The notes below the pieces were generated by a model that had not been told where the DNA came from, ran no database searches, and saw only the letters and a list, made by a program, of their open reading frames with translations. Position numbers and translations under genes: made by a program. A DNA stretch of 64,000 nucleotides, taken from positions 11,628,506 to 11,692,505 of the forward strand of contig OZ024743.1 in the NCBI GenBank assembly GCA_964016885.1, in the 5' to 3' direction. Shown here piece after piece: positions 46,641 through 56,419 of the stretch. Position 1 is the stretch's first letter. The number at the start of each line of letters is the position of its first letter. The stretch comes from Eledone cirrhosa. Its lineage: Eukaryota; Mollusca; Cephalopoda; Octopoda; Eledonidae.

Positions 46641-47502
46641 TTGCTATATAAGAAGTTTGACATTACTTTTCTCGAGCTTTTGTCCACTGTCAAGTTATGA
46701 ATATGATCTAAGAGTTTCTTAAAAATGATCATCTGGAACAACTAAATTTCATATCAAATGTTCAAACACCTCATTCACAATTACTAGGAGGGTTGTTTAA
46801 GTCTGTTGAAATCTATGAGTATGACAGCTATTTCTTCCTGTTAGCATGGATGGGATGTTTAATGTTGGCTTTACCGTTAGATGCTTTTCCTGTTGCTAAA
46901 CACTCAATTAAATAATGGAAATGGACATTTTTAATCAAGTAAGCAGAGTTATATATTTTTTACCAAGAGCACAACATAATGGTTGTTGTAAGGCTAGAAC
47001 CTATAGCCATGTGATGATCAAGTTACCAGTAAGTAAACTCCACAGCTATCATACCTCAAGTATGTATGCATTAACAGAGTTATTGTATAGTGGCAAGAGT
47101 TACAAAACTATACAACTATAGAAGTGTGTATATGTGAGAATGTTTCAAACTTACAACATATGTCTAAATCTGTAATTGCAAATAAATGATTGAAACATGA
47201 TAATCTGACAAATACTGGCAACCTGTTTTTCCCACCTGAATGGCAGTATTTAATTTCTTCGAGTTATTTTACCAAGGTAGATTTTCTTATCAATTGAATA
47301 AGAATAACTGAAAAGAAAAATATATTAATTATAAAGCACAATCTCTTAATAAAAACATCAAACTTAACCTGAAAGCTTGAATCTGACTAAAAACACTAAA
47401 GTAGCTGAAAGAATACTAGATAAGCTAGGATACCATGTGGTTTAGTGTCGAGTGTCCTGGACTACTAACTAGTGTTTGCTTTTTTTCTGTTGTAAACGCT
47501 CT
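46641..47502. other. Unassigned AT-rich sequence
   Basis: No supported gene. The 68-codon plus frame at 46,915-47,121 has no recognisable motif and no supporting splice or promoter context. Confidence 0.5.
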
Positions 47503-47655
47503 ATCATCATCATTGTTTAACGTCCATTTTTCATGCTAGCATGGGTAGGACGTTCTGTCTCTTTGTAAGAGATCAGGTCGGAGGACCATGCTTCACTCAC
47601 ATAGAACTGATTTGGGCTTGGTTTCTACAGCTGGATGGCCTTCTTGTTAAAATGG
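47503..47655 (-). mobile_element. TGATGA-tailed SINE/LINE 3' end
   Basis: On the plus strand ATCATCATCATTGTTTAACG, TTTTTCATGCTAGCATGG and TTTCTACAGCTGGATGGCC, the complement of the tail of the 42.4/60.8-kb SINE family (GGGCATCCAGCTGTAGAAA, CATGCTAGCATGGAAAA type, TTAAACGATGATGAT). The part corresponding to the satellite monomer lies beyond the truncation and is missing. Confidence 0.75.
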
Positions 47656-48586
47656 TTCTGCTTTCTTTGGTGTAGAAACATCAGTAGATTTTTGTAAAAG
47701 TTCTTATATTCTTAAACTGCTTTTGTGAAGATATACAAAAGTAATTCAAAAGTTTGAAAAAAAGTAAGAAGCTTGCTGAACAGAAACATGGATTCATCTT
47801 CTACTAGACTCACAGTTACTGTTCAATTTAAGGTTACCACTACTAAAAGAAAATATGATGTAAATTGAAAGATGATGGCTTTCTGAAATAGCCATACATC
47901 ATATTATTTTGTATAACGTTTTAAAGAACAGAACTCTCTCTTATAATTAAAAAATGACATTCAAATATTTTATTTCATTGAAAGGAGGTAACTATAAGAG
48001 TAGTCCCCCATGTAATGTTACCAGTCGTGACAATGTAATGTTTTAGCAGTAAATATCTTTAAACGGGTTTCTTAATCCAATTTTTTGTATTATCTTTACT
48101 AGTGGACAGATGTTAAAATTTTAAATTTCAATGTGATGCAGTTATTTTTCTGTTTTGTACTTTAGAAGAATGCATTGCTAATGTGGTTTCATGCGGTACA
48201 GGATGTTAAAAGTTAAAGAATTTGGAGGGATTTACTAAAATTATTTATTTCATTATTGAGATAGCATTCGTAACATAACTTAACAAACATTTTTTTTTAT
48301 AAAATCATCTTGGAATATTCTAAATCAAATATAAATTCTTTGAAATAAATGGGTTTTGTTTCAGAGAACCGGAACTGATTTTAATGAAATTGGTACCAAA
48401 ATCGGTTAAAGCTATTTTGCCGGTCCCGTAAAATAGACAAACATGCTTTTAAAGCTTATTTTAGTAGTAAATATAAATAGTGTTAGGTTACGGTTTAAAT
48501 TATCTTAATAATTGGTGGTGAAAATAAATAAACTTCTGTGTTAAATCTGAGTGTTATTATTTTTAACATTACCTGCCTTAATAATA
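47656..48586. other. Unassigned AT-rich sequence
   Basis: No gene, RNA or repeat that I can support in this 0.9-kb interval. Confidence 0.5.
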
Positions 48587-48714
48587 AATGTTTCTACTTT
48601 TGGCACAAGGTCAGCAATTACTCCAGTACATTACTGGTACTTTATTTTATCGACCCCGTCAGGATGAAAGGCAAAGTTAACCTCGGCGGGATTTGAACTC
48701 AGAATGGCAAGGGC
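48587..48714 (-). mobile_element. SINE, 5'-truncated, first of a pair
   Basis: TTTCTACTTTTGGCACAAGG to CTCAGAATGGCAAGGGCAA. Head missing. It is immediately followed by a second SINE in the same orientation. Confidence 0.85.
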
Positions 48715-48905
48715 AATGATTTCTGATTTAGGCACAAGGCCAGCAATTTGAGAGGGAGGGGTAAATCGACCCCAGTGCATTACTGGTGCTTTATTTTATC
48801 GAACCCGTAAAGATGAAAGGCAAAGCTAACCTCAGCGAGATTTGAACTCACACCGTAAAGGGCTGCAATTCTATGCCGCAAAGCATAGTGTCCGACACTC
48901 TTAGC
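48715..48905 (-). mobile_element. SINE, second of a pair
   Basis: TTTCTGATTTAGGCACAAGG, GAGGGGTAAATCGACCCCAG, TTTATTTTATCGAACCCGTA, the box-B complement GAGATTTGAACTCACACCG, and GCATAGTGTCCGACACTC. It belongs to the longer subtype with the AAATCGACCCC insert, whereas its neighbour is the shorter subtype, so they are separate insertions. Confidence 0.85.
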
Positions 48906-49022
48906 AGCAAAATAGCCTAGGAGGGGGAGAGCTATTTTACCGGGACAATAAAATATCGATAGTCTCACAATGTCATTGAATTTTTATTCTTTTTACTGCA
49001 TTCCAATCATCTCTCCGTAGTA

Positions 49023-49226
49023 CAGTGTGTTCGCTTTTTACGCGAAGATGCATTCGTGAACGAGACGCGTAAAGCAAATTCGTGTAATTCAAGTCTAATA
49101 TTTCTGATAAATAAAAAAATAAAAAACCACACGCGTTATTCGCGCAAAGTGAATATTTAATATTTTTTCAAGACACGTTAAAGCGAATTTGCGTACTTCA
49201 AGTTCGCATAAAAAGCAAACAAACTG
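49023..49226. mobile_element. MITE with TA-flanked inverted ends
   Basis: Left end CAGTGTGTTCGCTTTTTACG and right end ATAAAAAGCAAACAAACTG are inverted repeats, flanked by TA on each side (49,021-49,022 and 49,227-49,228). The interior is rich in TTCGC/GCGAA and ACGCG motifs. TA duplication and CAGT ends fit the Tc1/mariner/pogo superfamily. No ORF. Confidence 0.7.
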
Positions 49227-49228
49227 TA

Positions 49229-49619
49229 CTCAGGACAGCGTTTATACAAAAACGATGTACATTTATTTTGCTTTCTTTTTAACCGACACTGAATATGTAC
49301 TTATCACCATATATGAAGAGATTATAAACTGAATTTTTTATTAATAAATTTGTATTTTAATGACTCCATGTTTTGTAAATATAAAAAATACAAGCACATT
49401 TAAACTACAGTACAGGTGATAGTCTTAATAAACAAACTGGCTAACAACAGACAAACAGTCAAGAGAATTACTTTACCGATTGTATTAAAGATAGATTCTT
49501 TCTGTGTAAAGGAACAATTTCATTTCTTGGTTTCTTAAATGGAACAATCAATGATTCCGAAGCCTTTCTTTTAAGATCCATATTGAAGGAATAATAACAA
49601 CCAGCACTACACCGCTATT
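49229..49619. other. Unassigned AT-rich sequence
   Basis: Nothing recognised. Confidence 0.5.
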
Positions 49620-49767
49620 AGCTGTCAGTCGAAAGCAGCCGATGAAAGCAAAACATCGTTTATTTCCGTATTACTACCACGCGTAAGTGGAGTTACTTGG
49701 TGGTAGTAATACGGAAATAAACGATGACGAGTGACGTCACCTTCGGCTGCTTTCACGACTGACAGCT
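49620..49767. mobile_element. Foldback element (long palindrome)
   Basis: Arms 49,620-49,680 and 49,700-49,767 pair over almost their whole length: AGCTGTCAGTCGAAAGCAGC with GCTGCTTTCACGACTGACAG, and GTTTATTTCCGTATTACTAC with GTAGTAATACGGAAATAAAC. The right arm has a small extra segment (GAGTGACGTCACC). TA lies at each end. It looks like a non-autonomous DNA transposon; transposase family unknown. Confidence 0.75.
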
Positions 49768-50000
49768 ATATATCACGTGAACACAATTACATTATTCTTT
49801 CAAAAGGAAAAGTTTGGCGCCATTTTTCTCCCGGGAACAGATCAAATGTCAACAAACGTAGAAGAAAAGAAACAGTAAAAGCAAAAGATAAGAAAATGTA
49901 AGTAATATCAAATAATTATTAAAAACGTTATAGGAGTCGCATTACACGAATAATTAAGTTTCATACATGTTCAATATATGTGTGTATGTATGTATATATA
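49768..50000. other. Unassigned sequence
   Basis: No feature supported. Confidence 0.5.
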
Positions 50001-50002
50001 TG

Positions 50003-50092
50003 TATTTTATGTGATGAAAGCGGTGGCCCTTAAAATAGGAATAAAATAAATATGGTTTTATAAATATAGTTTCCATTTATTAATATATTGTA
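50003..50092 (+). mobile_element. Decayed Penelope-type terminal repeat with a broken hammerhead
   Basis: TGTATTTTATGTGATGAAAG corresponds to TATTTTAT-CTGATGA with the first core C changed to G. The stem II and GAA region is reduced to GCGGTGGCCCTTAAAATAGG. AATAAATATGGTTTTATAAA and the rest of the outer end match the arms at 30.4 and 38.8 kb. Too altered to fold as a ribozyme. Confidence 0.65.
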
Positions 50093-50622
50093 TATATATA
50101 TATATGTATGTATGTATATATATATGTATGTAAAAAAAAATTATCAGCAATTAAATGAGATTTTATTGTTTTATATTTTGTATCTCGGCTCTGTAATACA
50201 TTTGGTAACTGGCTAGTACTTAGTACTACCATCCATATTTATAATCATATATAAGTATAAATATTATTATTATTACTATGTATGTATATATATATATATA
50301 TGTAGGAGGTGAGTTTTATTGTATTAACTATAACATCTCTTGGAAGAAGGTTTGTTCTGCTTCTACATACTTGAATAGTTCTCCATCCAAGACATGCTAT
50401 CTCTATTTATGTGAAAAATTTATCATTATATCTAATTTAGATTCTAGAATAAATAGACGCACTGACTTGTTTTCTCTCTGCTTGCATAAATTCCACAGAA
50501 CATTTCATAAAGTATACAGCTAATATCTAATACTTATACATATTACACTTATTCATCCACTCTTCTACTTCTTTCACAATATATCCTTAATTACATTACT
50601 ATTGCTATATTTTTATATTTTT
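50093..50622. other. Unassigned AT-rich sequence with microsatellites
   Basis: TATG/TATA repeats at 50,092-50,130 and 50,278-50,303. The 81-codon frame at 50,278-50,523 begins in the microsatellite and has no recognisable motif. Confidence 0.5.
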
Positions 50623-50624
50623 TA

Positions 50625-50742
50625 ATAACACATATCAACAATTTTTTCCATCGCACATATTATTAAACCCTTAAATATTATTCTTAATACATATTAACAA
50701 TTTCTTTTCATCGCACATATTATTAAACCCTTAAATATACAA
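50625..50742. repeat. Direct duplication of about 62 bp
   Basis: CATCGCACATATTATTAAAC followed by CCTTAAATAT occurs twice in tandem (near 50,650 and 50,711), each preceded by CATAT(C/T)AACAATTT. Confidence 0.85.
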
Positions 50743-51033
50743 CTTAATTTAACATTATTCTAAAAATTTTCTCTTCGTTAATTATCAAATTCTTTTAATT
50801 TATATATTATCTTCCAACGGTTTTTCAACCTCTCTATGTAAAACAATATATTTTTCTCAGTTATAAAAGCTATCTCTCTTTCTCTATCACCCATCTCTCC
50901 TCCTATCTCATCCTTCCTCATTATACTCCTCCCCCTCCACTTTTTACTCTCATCTCCTCCTCTTTTTCATCCTTTCCACCCCCACCCCCCTCAATTTTTT
51001 TTCCAATATCACATCAATCTAAAACTACTTTTC
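50743..51033. other. Pyrimidine-rich unassigned sequence
   Basis: CT- and TCC-rich from 50,870 to 51,000; no gene. Confidence 0.55.
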
Positions 51034-51195
51034 ATATGTTGATTTGAAACTGCACTATTCACAAGTGTGTTTTAACCTTCATATCATGTCTCCCTATTTT
51101 ATCTGACGAAAACGCAAATGTTATTGCATGATGATATTTGTTTTTGAAATGCGCATAATAAAATACATGGAACTCTTTTAACCATCTTTTGATCT

Positions 51196-51200
<5 letters not shown>
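51034..51200 (+). mobile_element. Penelope-type terminal repeat fragment (family 1), copy 2
   Basis: Matches 29,691-29,870 over about 165 bp with scattered differences, and is followed by an AT run as that copy is. Carries a second family 1 hammerhead-like sequence. Confidence 0.55.
51095..51165 (+). ncRNA. Hammerhead ribozyme-like motif, family 1, copy 2
   Basis: Stem I 5' TATTTTAT at 51,095-51,102, core CTGACGA at 51,103-51,109, stem II AAACGCAAATGT with ATATTTGTTTTT (two G-U, one mismatch), GAA at 51,146-51,148, stem III ATGCGCAT, cleavage base A at 51,157, stem I 3' ATAAAATA at 51,158-51,165 with eight Watson-Crick pairs. Relative to copy 1, the core's variable seventh base is C instead of T and stem I has A-U where copy 1 has G-U. 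Confidence 0.7.
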
Positions 51201-51230
<30 letters not shown>

Positions 51231-51269
51231 GTGTGTGTATATATAATAATAAAGAAGATTATTTTTTTA

Positions 51270-51450
51270 TACTTATTTCAAAGACATATGTCATTTGTAT
51301 AATATCTGCCCTGCGTGTTTTCTTCCGACAAAAATCCATGCAAGATGTAAATATCCGTTGATATGAGATATTCCTTGATATCCGTTGATATGAGAACACG
51401 TAGGGCAGATGTTATACAAATGAAATACGCATAATAAAATAAATAGGGAT
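51270..51450. repeat. Inverted repeat beside a hammerhead-like 3' half
   Basis: CATTTGTATAATATCTGCCC (51,293 onward) pairs with GGGCAGATGTTATACAAATG (51,403-51,422), and ATATCCGTTGATATGAGA is duplicated between them. The right arm runs into AAATGAAATACGCATAATAA, which resembles the GAA, stem III and stem I of family 1, but no CTGANGA core is present. Probably a decayed or rearranged terminal repeat. Confidence 0.55.
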
Positions 51451-51485
51451 GGGAAAATGATACCGTCTTTCTTGTTTATTATTAT

Positions 51486-51594
51486 AACCCGCCAAGGTTA
51501 ACTTTGCCTTTCATCATTATGGGGTCGATAAAATAAAGTAATAGTAATACACTGGGTAATTGCTGGCCTTGTGCCAAAGTAGAAACAATTATTA
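51486..51594 (+). mobile_element. SINE 3' part, plus orientation
   Basis: CGCCAAGGTTAACTTTGCCT, TCATCATTATGGGGTCGATA, AAATAAAGTAATAGTAATAC, CTGGCCTTGTGCCAAAGTAG. Head missing. Confidence 0.85.
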
Positions 51595-51970
51595 TAATAA
51601 AACTCCGGATAAACATAAACTGTTGAGTGTTTGTCATCTCTTATGATGACAAACATATTTTCAATCAACCAACTTTCCTTAGTTGAATAAATATATGTAT
51701 ATATATATATATATACGTATATTTTCTTTAATATTGCAACATTAAAGGAATATATCCTTCTGAAAGAATCGTGAGCAATTTATAATGTTATTTAAGCATT
51801 GGTAATGTTATTTATGTATATATTTAAAACATATTTGCTGTTATTCTACTGTAAATTTATTTATATGCTTTGCATATATTATATATACACAAATAATGAA
51901 TCTGTATATCAAAACATCGTTTGTATTATTCAATCAGTTTATTGAACAACTAGAATGCTCATTGTCAAGT
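51595..51970. other. Unassigned AT-rich sequence
   Basis: No feature supported apart from an AT run near 51,697-51,715. Confidence 0.5.
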
Positions 51971-51975
51971 ACTTT

Positions 51976-52180
51976 ATACATATATATGTGTGTGTGTATG
52001 TATGTATGAATCTATATATATGTATATATATATGTATGAATATATATATGTATGTATGTATGTATATATATGTGTGTATGTATATATATGTGTGTATGCA
52101 TATATGTGTGTGTGTATGTATATATGTGTGTGTATGCATATATGTGTGTGTGTATGTATATATATATATATATATGAAGA
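51976..52180. repeat. TATG/TGTG compound microsatellite
   Basis: TATATATATGTATG and GTGTGTGTATG units over about 200 bp. Explains all tyrosine/isoleucine/cysteine-rich frames on both strands. A related tract lies at 52,256-52,395. Confidence 0.9.
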
Positions 52181-52402
52181 TAAATTAACGGAGCCATAGA
52201 GTCGCGTTATTCCCTGTAAATTATGTGCTCAAAGGGAAAGGAATCCTATACATATTGTATATGTATATATATATATATGCATGTATATATATATATATAT
52301 ATGCATGTATATATATGTATATGTGTATATATATGCATGTATATGTGTATTTGTATATATGTACATATATGAATGTATGTGTATATATATAGATGTAATC
52401 TG

Positions 52403-53443
52403 AATAGTATGGTAGAATATTAAGTGTTAAATGTTAATTAAACAGGTACTTTCATGCTTTCGCAATCTTCAGGTCCATATTCTGTGGTGACAGTCAAGTT
52501 TGCAATTTTCAACTGTAATGAGATGGGTAAATTTTGTTCCTTATATACAGTGAAAAGCGGCTACAGAATGCTACATTTTTCAAACTGTATTTCGACCAAT
52601 TGGTGTGTAGTTTCACTGGATTACTGAAGCTGATTGGTTTAGGCGTCATGGTTGGTTGAGCATGTCTAACAACTTCTATTTGGCCCTATTCAAAGCATCA
52701 ATTGTTTTTCTATTTTTAGAAATGATGTAAATAGCATTTTCTAGGGTTTTTATATCCCTAAGAATTTGTATTGTTCATTTAGCTTGGGTTGGAATTTATC
52801 AATAAAATCCTTTTCTTTGATTTTTCTCTTGATTGCACTTGGCCTGTGTAATTTGTAGAATGGAAATATTATAAATATTTTCTGACCACATGTTTCTAGA
52901 TGGTTACTAAGGGGTATCTGACGGACATTTGGGTCTCTGATTTGCTGTCGGTGCACCCGTGCACGTTCTGATAGTGCATTTCCAGTTTGACCGACATATA
53001 GTTCTTCACAATTCGGGCATTTAATGCAGTAAATTAGATTTCTGCTTTTGCATTTGGGAATATTTTTCAAAATTTCAACCCAAGCTAAATGAACAATAAT
53101 AATTCTTAGGGGTATAAAAACCCTAGAAAATGCTATTTTCATCATTTCTAAAAATAGCAAAACAATTGATGCTTTGAATAGGGCCAAATAGAAGTCGTTA
53201 GACATGCCCAAGCAACCGTGATGCCTAAACCAATCAGCTTCAGTAATCCAGTGAAATACAGTTTGAAAAATGTAGCATTCTGTAGCCGCTTTTCACTGTA
53301 TATAAGGCACAAAATTTACCCATCTCATTCCAGTTGAAAATTGTAAAATTGACTGTCACCACAGAATATGAACCTGAAGATTGCGAAAGCATGAGATTAC
53401 TTGTTCAATTAACACTTAATACTTAATATTCTACCATACTATT
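52403..53443. mobile_element. Inverted pair of Penelope-like 3' ends
   Basis: Left arm (52,403-52,797) and right arm (53,068-53,443) are reverse complements, for example CTTTCGCAATCTTCAGGTCC with ACCTGAAGATTGCGAAAG and GGCCCTATTCAAAGCATCAA with TTGATGCTTTGAATAGGGCC. Each arm includes the last codons of the protein (FQPKLNEQ) plus the 3' untranslated region. The minus-strand copy also keeps the GIY-YIG domain in the centre; the plus-strand copy begins just before FQPKLNEQ. The arms differ by several substitutions, so the insertion is not recent. Confidence 0.8.
52750..53062 (-). pseudogene. GIY-YIG endonuclease domain of a Penelope-like element
   Basis: Minus-strand coding reads NIPKCKSRNLIYCIKCPNCE followed by ELYVGQTGNALSERARVH and ends KDFIDKFQPKLN then EQYKFLGI and a stop. 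LIY and YVG at the usual spacing, CIKCPNC just before, and the conserved Arg in ALSERARVH are GIY-YIG features, as fused to Penelope-like reverse transcriptases. A frame open from 53,211 extends leftward through the right inverted arm, but those first 50 or so residues are antisense to the other arm and not part of the domain. The reverse-transcriptase part is missing, so it is 5'-truncated. A different family from the 39-kb element. Confidence 0.75.
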
Positions 53444-53557
53444 TCATTCTAATACCATTATAATTTTAAAGGATTATAAATAAAACGAGTAAATCAGACA
53501 AAGTTAGAATTCCTTTTATTAATATAATCTTCTATACACAATCATACACACCCATGT

Positions 53558-53586
53558 ATATTTATTTATATATATGTATATATATA

Positions 53587-53645
<59 letters not shown>
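53558..53645. repeat. AT dinucleotide microsatellite
   Basis: Long TATATA tract with a few TATATGTA interruptions. Confidence 0.9.
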
Positions 53646-53647
<2 letters not shown>

Positions 53648-53850
53648 CTTTTAAGCTATTTTGTCGTATCTCTGTTCAGGAACACACCACTTATATTAAA
53701 TTTATCTCCCTGGAGCTTTGTAAAAGTCTAAGAGATTGGCTACATATATGTTTTATATATATATATTTTTTTTGTTTAGATGGAAGACAAAACAAAGAAG
53801 ATGAATACAAAGATGAAGAAGATAAAGATAAAGATGAAGAACCTCACTGC
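53646..53850 (+). other. Exon-like charged cassette 1
   Basis: A stretch with CTCCCTGGAGCTTTG, AAGTCTAAGAGATTGGC and TACATATATGTTTTA leads through a T-rich tract to TTTAG at 53,775-53,779, then a frame reading DGRQNKEDEYKDEEDKDKDE. Cassettes 2 and 3 (56.03 and 56.42 kb) repeat the same order. The layout looks like an intron 3' end (pyrimidine tract, AG) joined to an exon for an acidic/lysine-rich peptide. No donor site or host gene was identified, so it may also be a repeated non-coding unit. Confidence 0.4.
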
Positions 53851-54060
53851 ATCGCACTGCACAATACCGCACTGCACAACACCACACAGAACCGCACCGC
53901 ACTGCACCACACCACAGTGCACCCCACCACATCACACCACACATCACCACACCACATAAAAACATACAACATTACACCACACTACTCCACAACACACCAC
54001 TCCTCACTACAACACAACACACCACTCCTCACTACAACACAACACAACACTCCACACGAC
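53851..54060. repeat. CACACC-rich simple repeat
   Basis: Imperfect CACTGCACAACACC and CACACCAC units; the 209-codon plus frame across it is low complexity and not called as a gene. Confidence 0.8.
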
Positions 54061-54300
54061 ATAACACCCAAAATTTTTTCCTCGTCTTTTTTTCATGTGT
54101 TATCAACTAATCTGATCTCCAAGATGTTTGTTATTGACTTTCTCTTCATGGAAAACTTAGGTGGATGCACTTCTCTCATTTAACCCCAGAGTTTTCTCTA
54201 AGATTTTTCGTATGTTATCAATGAATATGACCTCCAAACCAGTTGGAAATGATTAGTTGTTCTAGGAAAAAGGAGGGGTAAAGCAGGTGGAAAAACCATT
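54061..54300 (+). repeat. Dispersed block family, copy near 54.1 kb
   Basis: TTTTTTTCATGTGTTATCAA, CTAATCTGATCTCCAAGATG and AATGAATATGACCTCCAAAC are found in reverse complement at 55,060-55,290 and in related form throughout 60.6-64 kb (TTATCAATGAATATGACATG, ACCACCCAATCTGACAT). It is part of the same block family that fills the right end of the window. Confidence 0.6.
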
Positions 54301-54469
54301 GTCGTTTTGTAGATATATTCCCTAATGATTTTTCTTCGGTCTCCTTTTCAGTGCTATCAACTAATCTGACCTTTTAGTTGCTCTGAATCAATTTTTTTTT
54401 CCTGGGATTTGGAAACTAAAACTAAATTAAACATAAAATTAAATCTAGCCCCAACCCTAAACTCTAAAT

Positions 54470-54785
54470 CTAAACCAAACGAAGCTAAATCTAAATATAA
54501 ACATTACCCCAACCCTTAAACTAAACCCTAAACTATACCCCAACCATAAAACTAAACCCTAAACTATACCCCAACCATAAAACTAAACCCTAAACATTAC
54601 CCCAACCATAAAACTAAACCCTAAACTTTACCCCAAACCTAAAACTAAACCCTAAACTTTACCCCTAAAACTAAACCCTAAACTTTACCCCAACCCTAAA
54701 ACTAGACCCTAAACATTACCCCAGCCTTAAAACTAAACCCTAAACTTTACCCCAATCCTAAAACTAAACCCTAAACCTAACCCAG
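54470..54785. repeat. 30-31-bp minisatellite with CCCTAAAC
   Basis: About ten imperfect copies of AAACTAAACCCTAAACTTTA plus CCCCAACCCT. It contains CCCTAAA but not runs of CCCTAA, so it is not a telomere array. Confidence 0.85.
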
Positions 54786-54832
54786 GGAAATAAATTGATT
54801 GGAAGTATCTAGGAGGTCAGATTAATTAATAG

Positions 54833-55000
54833 CACAGAAAATAGCATAGGAAATAGCATAGGAATTAGCATAGGAATTAGCATAGGATTAGCATAGGAAT
54901 TAGCATAGGAATTAGCATAGGATTTAGCATAGGAATTAGCATAGGATTTAGCATAGGAATTAGCATAGGAATTAGCATAGGAAATAGCATAGGAAATATA
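54833..55000. repeat. 12-bp minisatellite
   Basis: AGGAATTAGCAT repeated about 13 times with AGGATTAGCAT and AGGAAATAGCAT variants. Explains the SYANSYAK-like frame on the minus strand. Confidence 0.95.
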
Positions 55001-55059
55001 CCGAAAATGATTAAGTCCCACAACATGTGAGTAGGGTGTAGATCTGCAAAACTCTTCCC

Positions 55060-55290
55060 CTCTCCCTCTCCTCTTTCTCCAAAGCTAGTTGTTTTTGACT
55101 GGTTTGAAAGTCATATTCACTGATAACGCATGAAAATAGAATCAAAGAGAAAATTCCGAGTAAGCAGGGGTTATCCGGGTGAAGAGGGAACCACCTCACC
55201 CCGCCGTTTTCCTGGAGGGAAAACGTCAGTTTCAAGCATCTTGGAGATTGGATTAGTTGATAGCACATGAAAAATAGGATGAAAAAATTT
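55060..55290 (-). repeat. Dispersed block family, inverted copy
   Basis: Reverse complement of the 54.1-kb copy: TTCATCCTATTTTTCATGTG, CTATCAACTAATCCAATCTC and GAATATGACTTTCAAACCAG on the minus strand. With the 54.1-kb copy it forms a large inverted repeat around the two minisatellites. Confidence 0.6.
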
Positions 55291-55650
55291 CACATCACAT
55301 CACACCTCCTCTCGTCTCACCTCATTTCACCACGCCACGCCACATTTCATCACATCACATCACATTTCACCACGCCACGCCACATTTCATCACATCACAT
55401 CACATTTCACCATGCCACATCACATCACACCACATGCTACCACACTATATCCCACCACACTCCACTACACCATATCCCCACCCTACATTGAACCACACTC
55501 CACTCCACTCCACCACACTCCACTCCACCATACTCCACTACACCACACCACTAAACCACACTCCACTACACTACACCACACCACTGTCCACTACACTAAA
55601 CCACACTCCACTACACTACACCACACTACGCTACACCACACCACTGTCTA
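55290..55650. repeat. CACATCACACC-type simple repeat
   Basis: Imperfect CACATTTCATCACATC and CACTCCACTACACC units. All frames are His/Thr/Ser/Pro-rich and spurious. Confidence 0.9.
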
Positions 55651-56029
55651 TTCGACTGTTTTCTATTTCGTAGGTATGTCCAGTTACAGTAAGAGAAAGT
55701 AATTTCAAAGGATCTGAGTAAGTAAACACTTCATTGACCATCATTTTAAGCAGAATCTCAGTGTAGTTTTAAATTGACCTTTTCATATGATTACACCTCA
55801 GTCTTAACTTAATCACCTGTAGATGGATGCTACATGTAATGTTAAAATTAGTTAAACACTGTTTCCCCCTTCTCATCACATGTGGATGCTACATGTGTAT
55901 TGTTAACATTAATCTCACGTTGTGTGTCCCCCCCCCCCCGCCTCACCATATCATACCACACCACATCACACCATGTTGTACCACACCAGACCACATAACA
56001 CCATGCTATACCATATATATATATATATG
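55651..56029. other. Unassigned sequence with poly-C and CACACC tracts
   Basis: Contains a small duplication, GATGCTACATGT, at 55,826 and 55,884, a C-run at 55,928-55,939 and CACCATACC units. No gene. Confidence 0.5.
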
Positions 56030-56235
56030 AGCTCTCCACTCGTTATATTAACTGTATCTCCTCGGTGTTTCGTGAAAGTCTGAGAGATCAGCTATATATT
56101 TGTTTACAATTTTTTTTTTATATTTAGATGGAAAAGAAGAAAAAGACGACGAAGCAGATGACTAAAATGAAAATGACAACAAAGACAAAGAAGACACAGG
56201 AAACGAAGATGACGAAAAGAAGAAGAAAGTATGAT
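56030..56235 (+). other. Exon-like charged cassette 2
   Basis: GTATCTCCTCGGTGTTTCG, AAGTCTGAGAGATCAGC and a T-rich tract run to TATTTAG at 56,121-56,127. The frame then reads DGKEEKDDEADD and stops; after the stop the same frame continues NENDNKDKEDTGNEDDEKKK. Layout as in cassettes 1 and 3. Followed by a duplicated segment (GATCTCAGTTCAG / GATCTTAGTTCAG, CCTAATGA) up to 56,310. Confidence 0.4.
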
Positions 56236-56419
56236 CTCAGTTCAGTCTAAACCTAATGATTTATAGATATGATCTTAGTTCAGCCTTAACCTAATGACCT
56301 GTAGATACGATCTATTTAGGTTTAACTTAAACATTCAAAGATATTTGTATATACTTTTGTTGATATTTGACATTGTTTTTTAGTTATGAAATAGCTTATA
56401 AGCTACATTATAGGATCAC

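Noticed and set aside
51270..51450. Additional hammerhead
   Set aside because: The right side resembles GAA, stem III and stem I, but no CTGANGA lies at the required place on the left.
53554..54183. 209-codon plus-strand protein
   Set aside because: It joins an AT microsatellite, the exon-like cassette and a CACACC repeat; only the cassette part merits attention.
54470..54785. Interstitial telomere
   Set aside because: CCCTAAAC occurs once per 30-31-bp unit; there are no runs of CCCTAA, the complement of the TTAGGG telomere repeat of molluscs.
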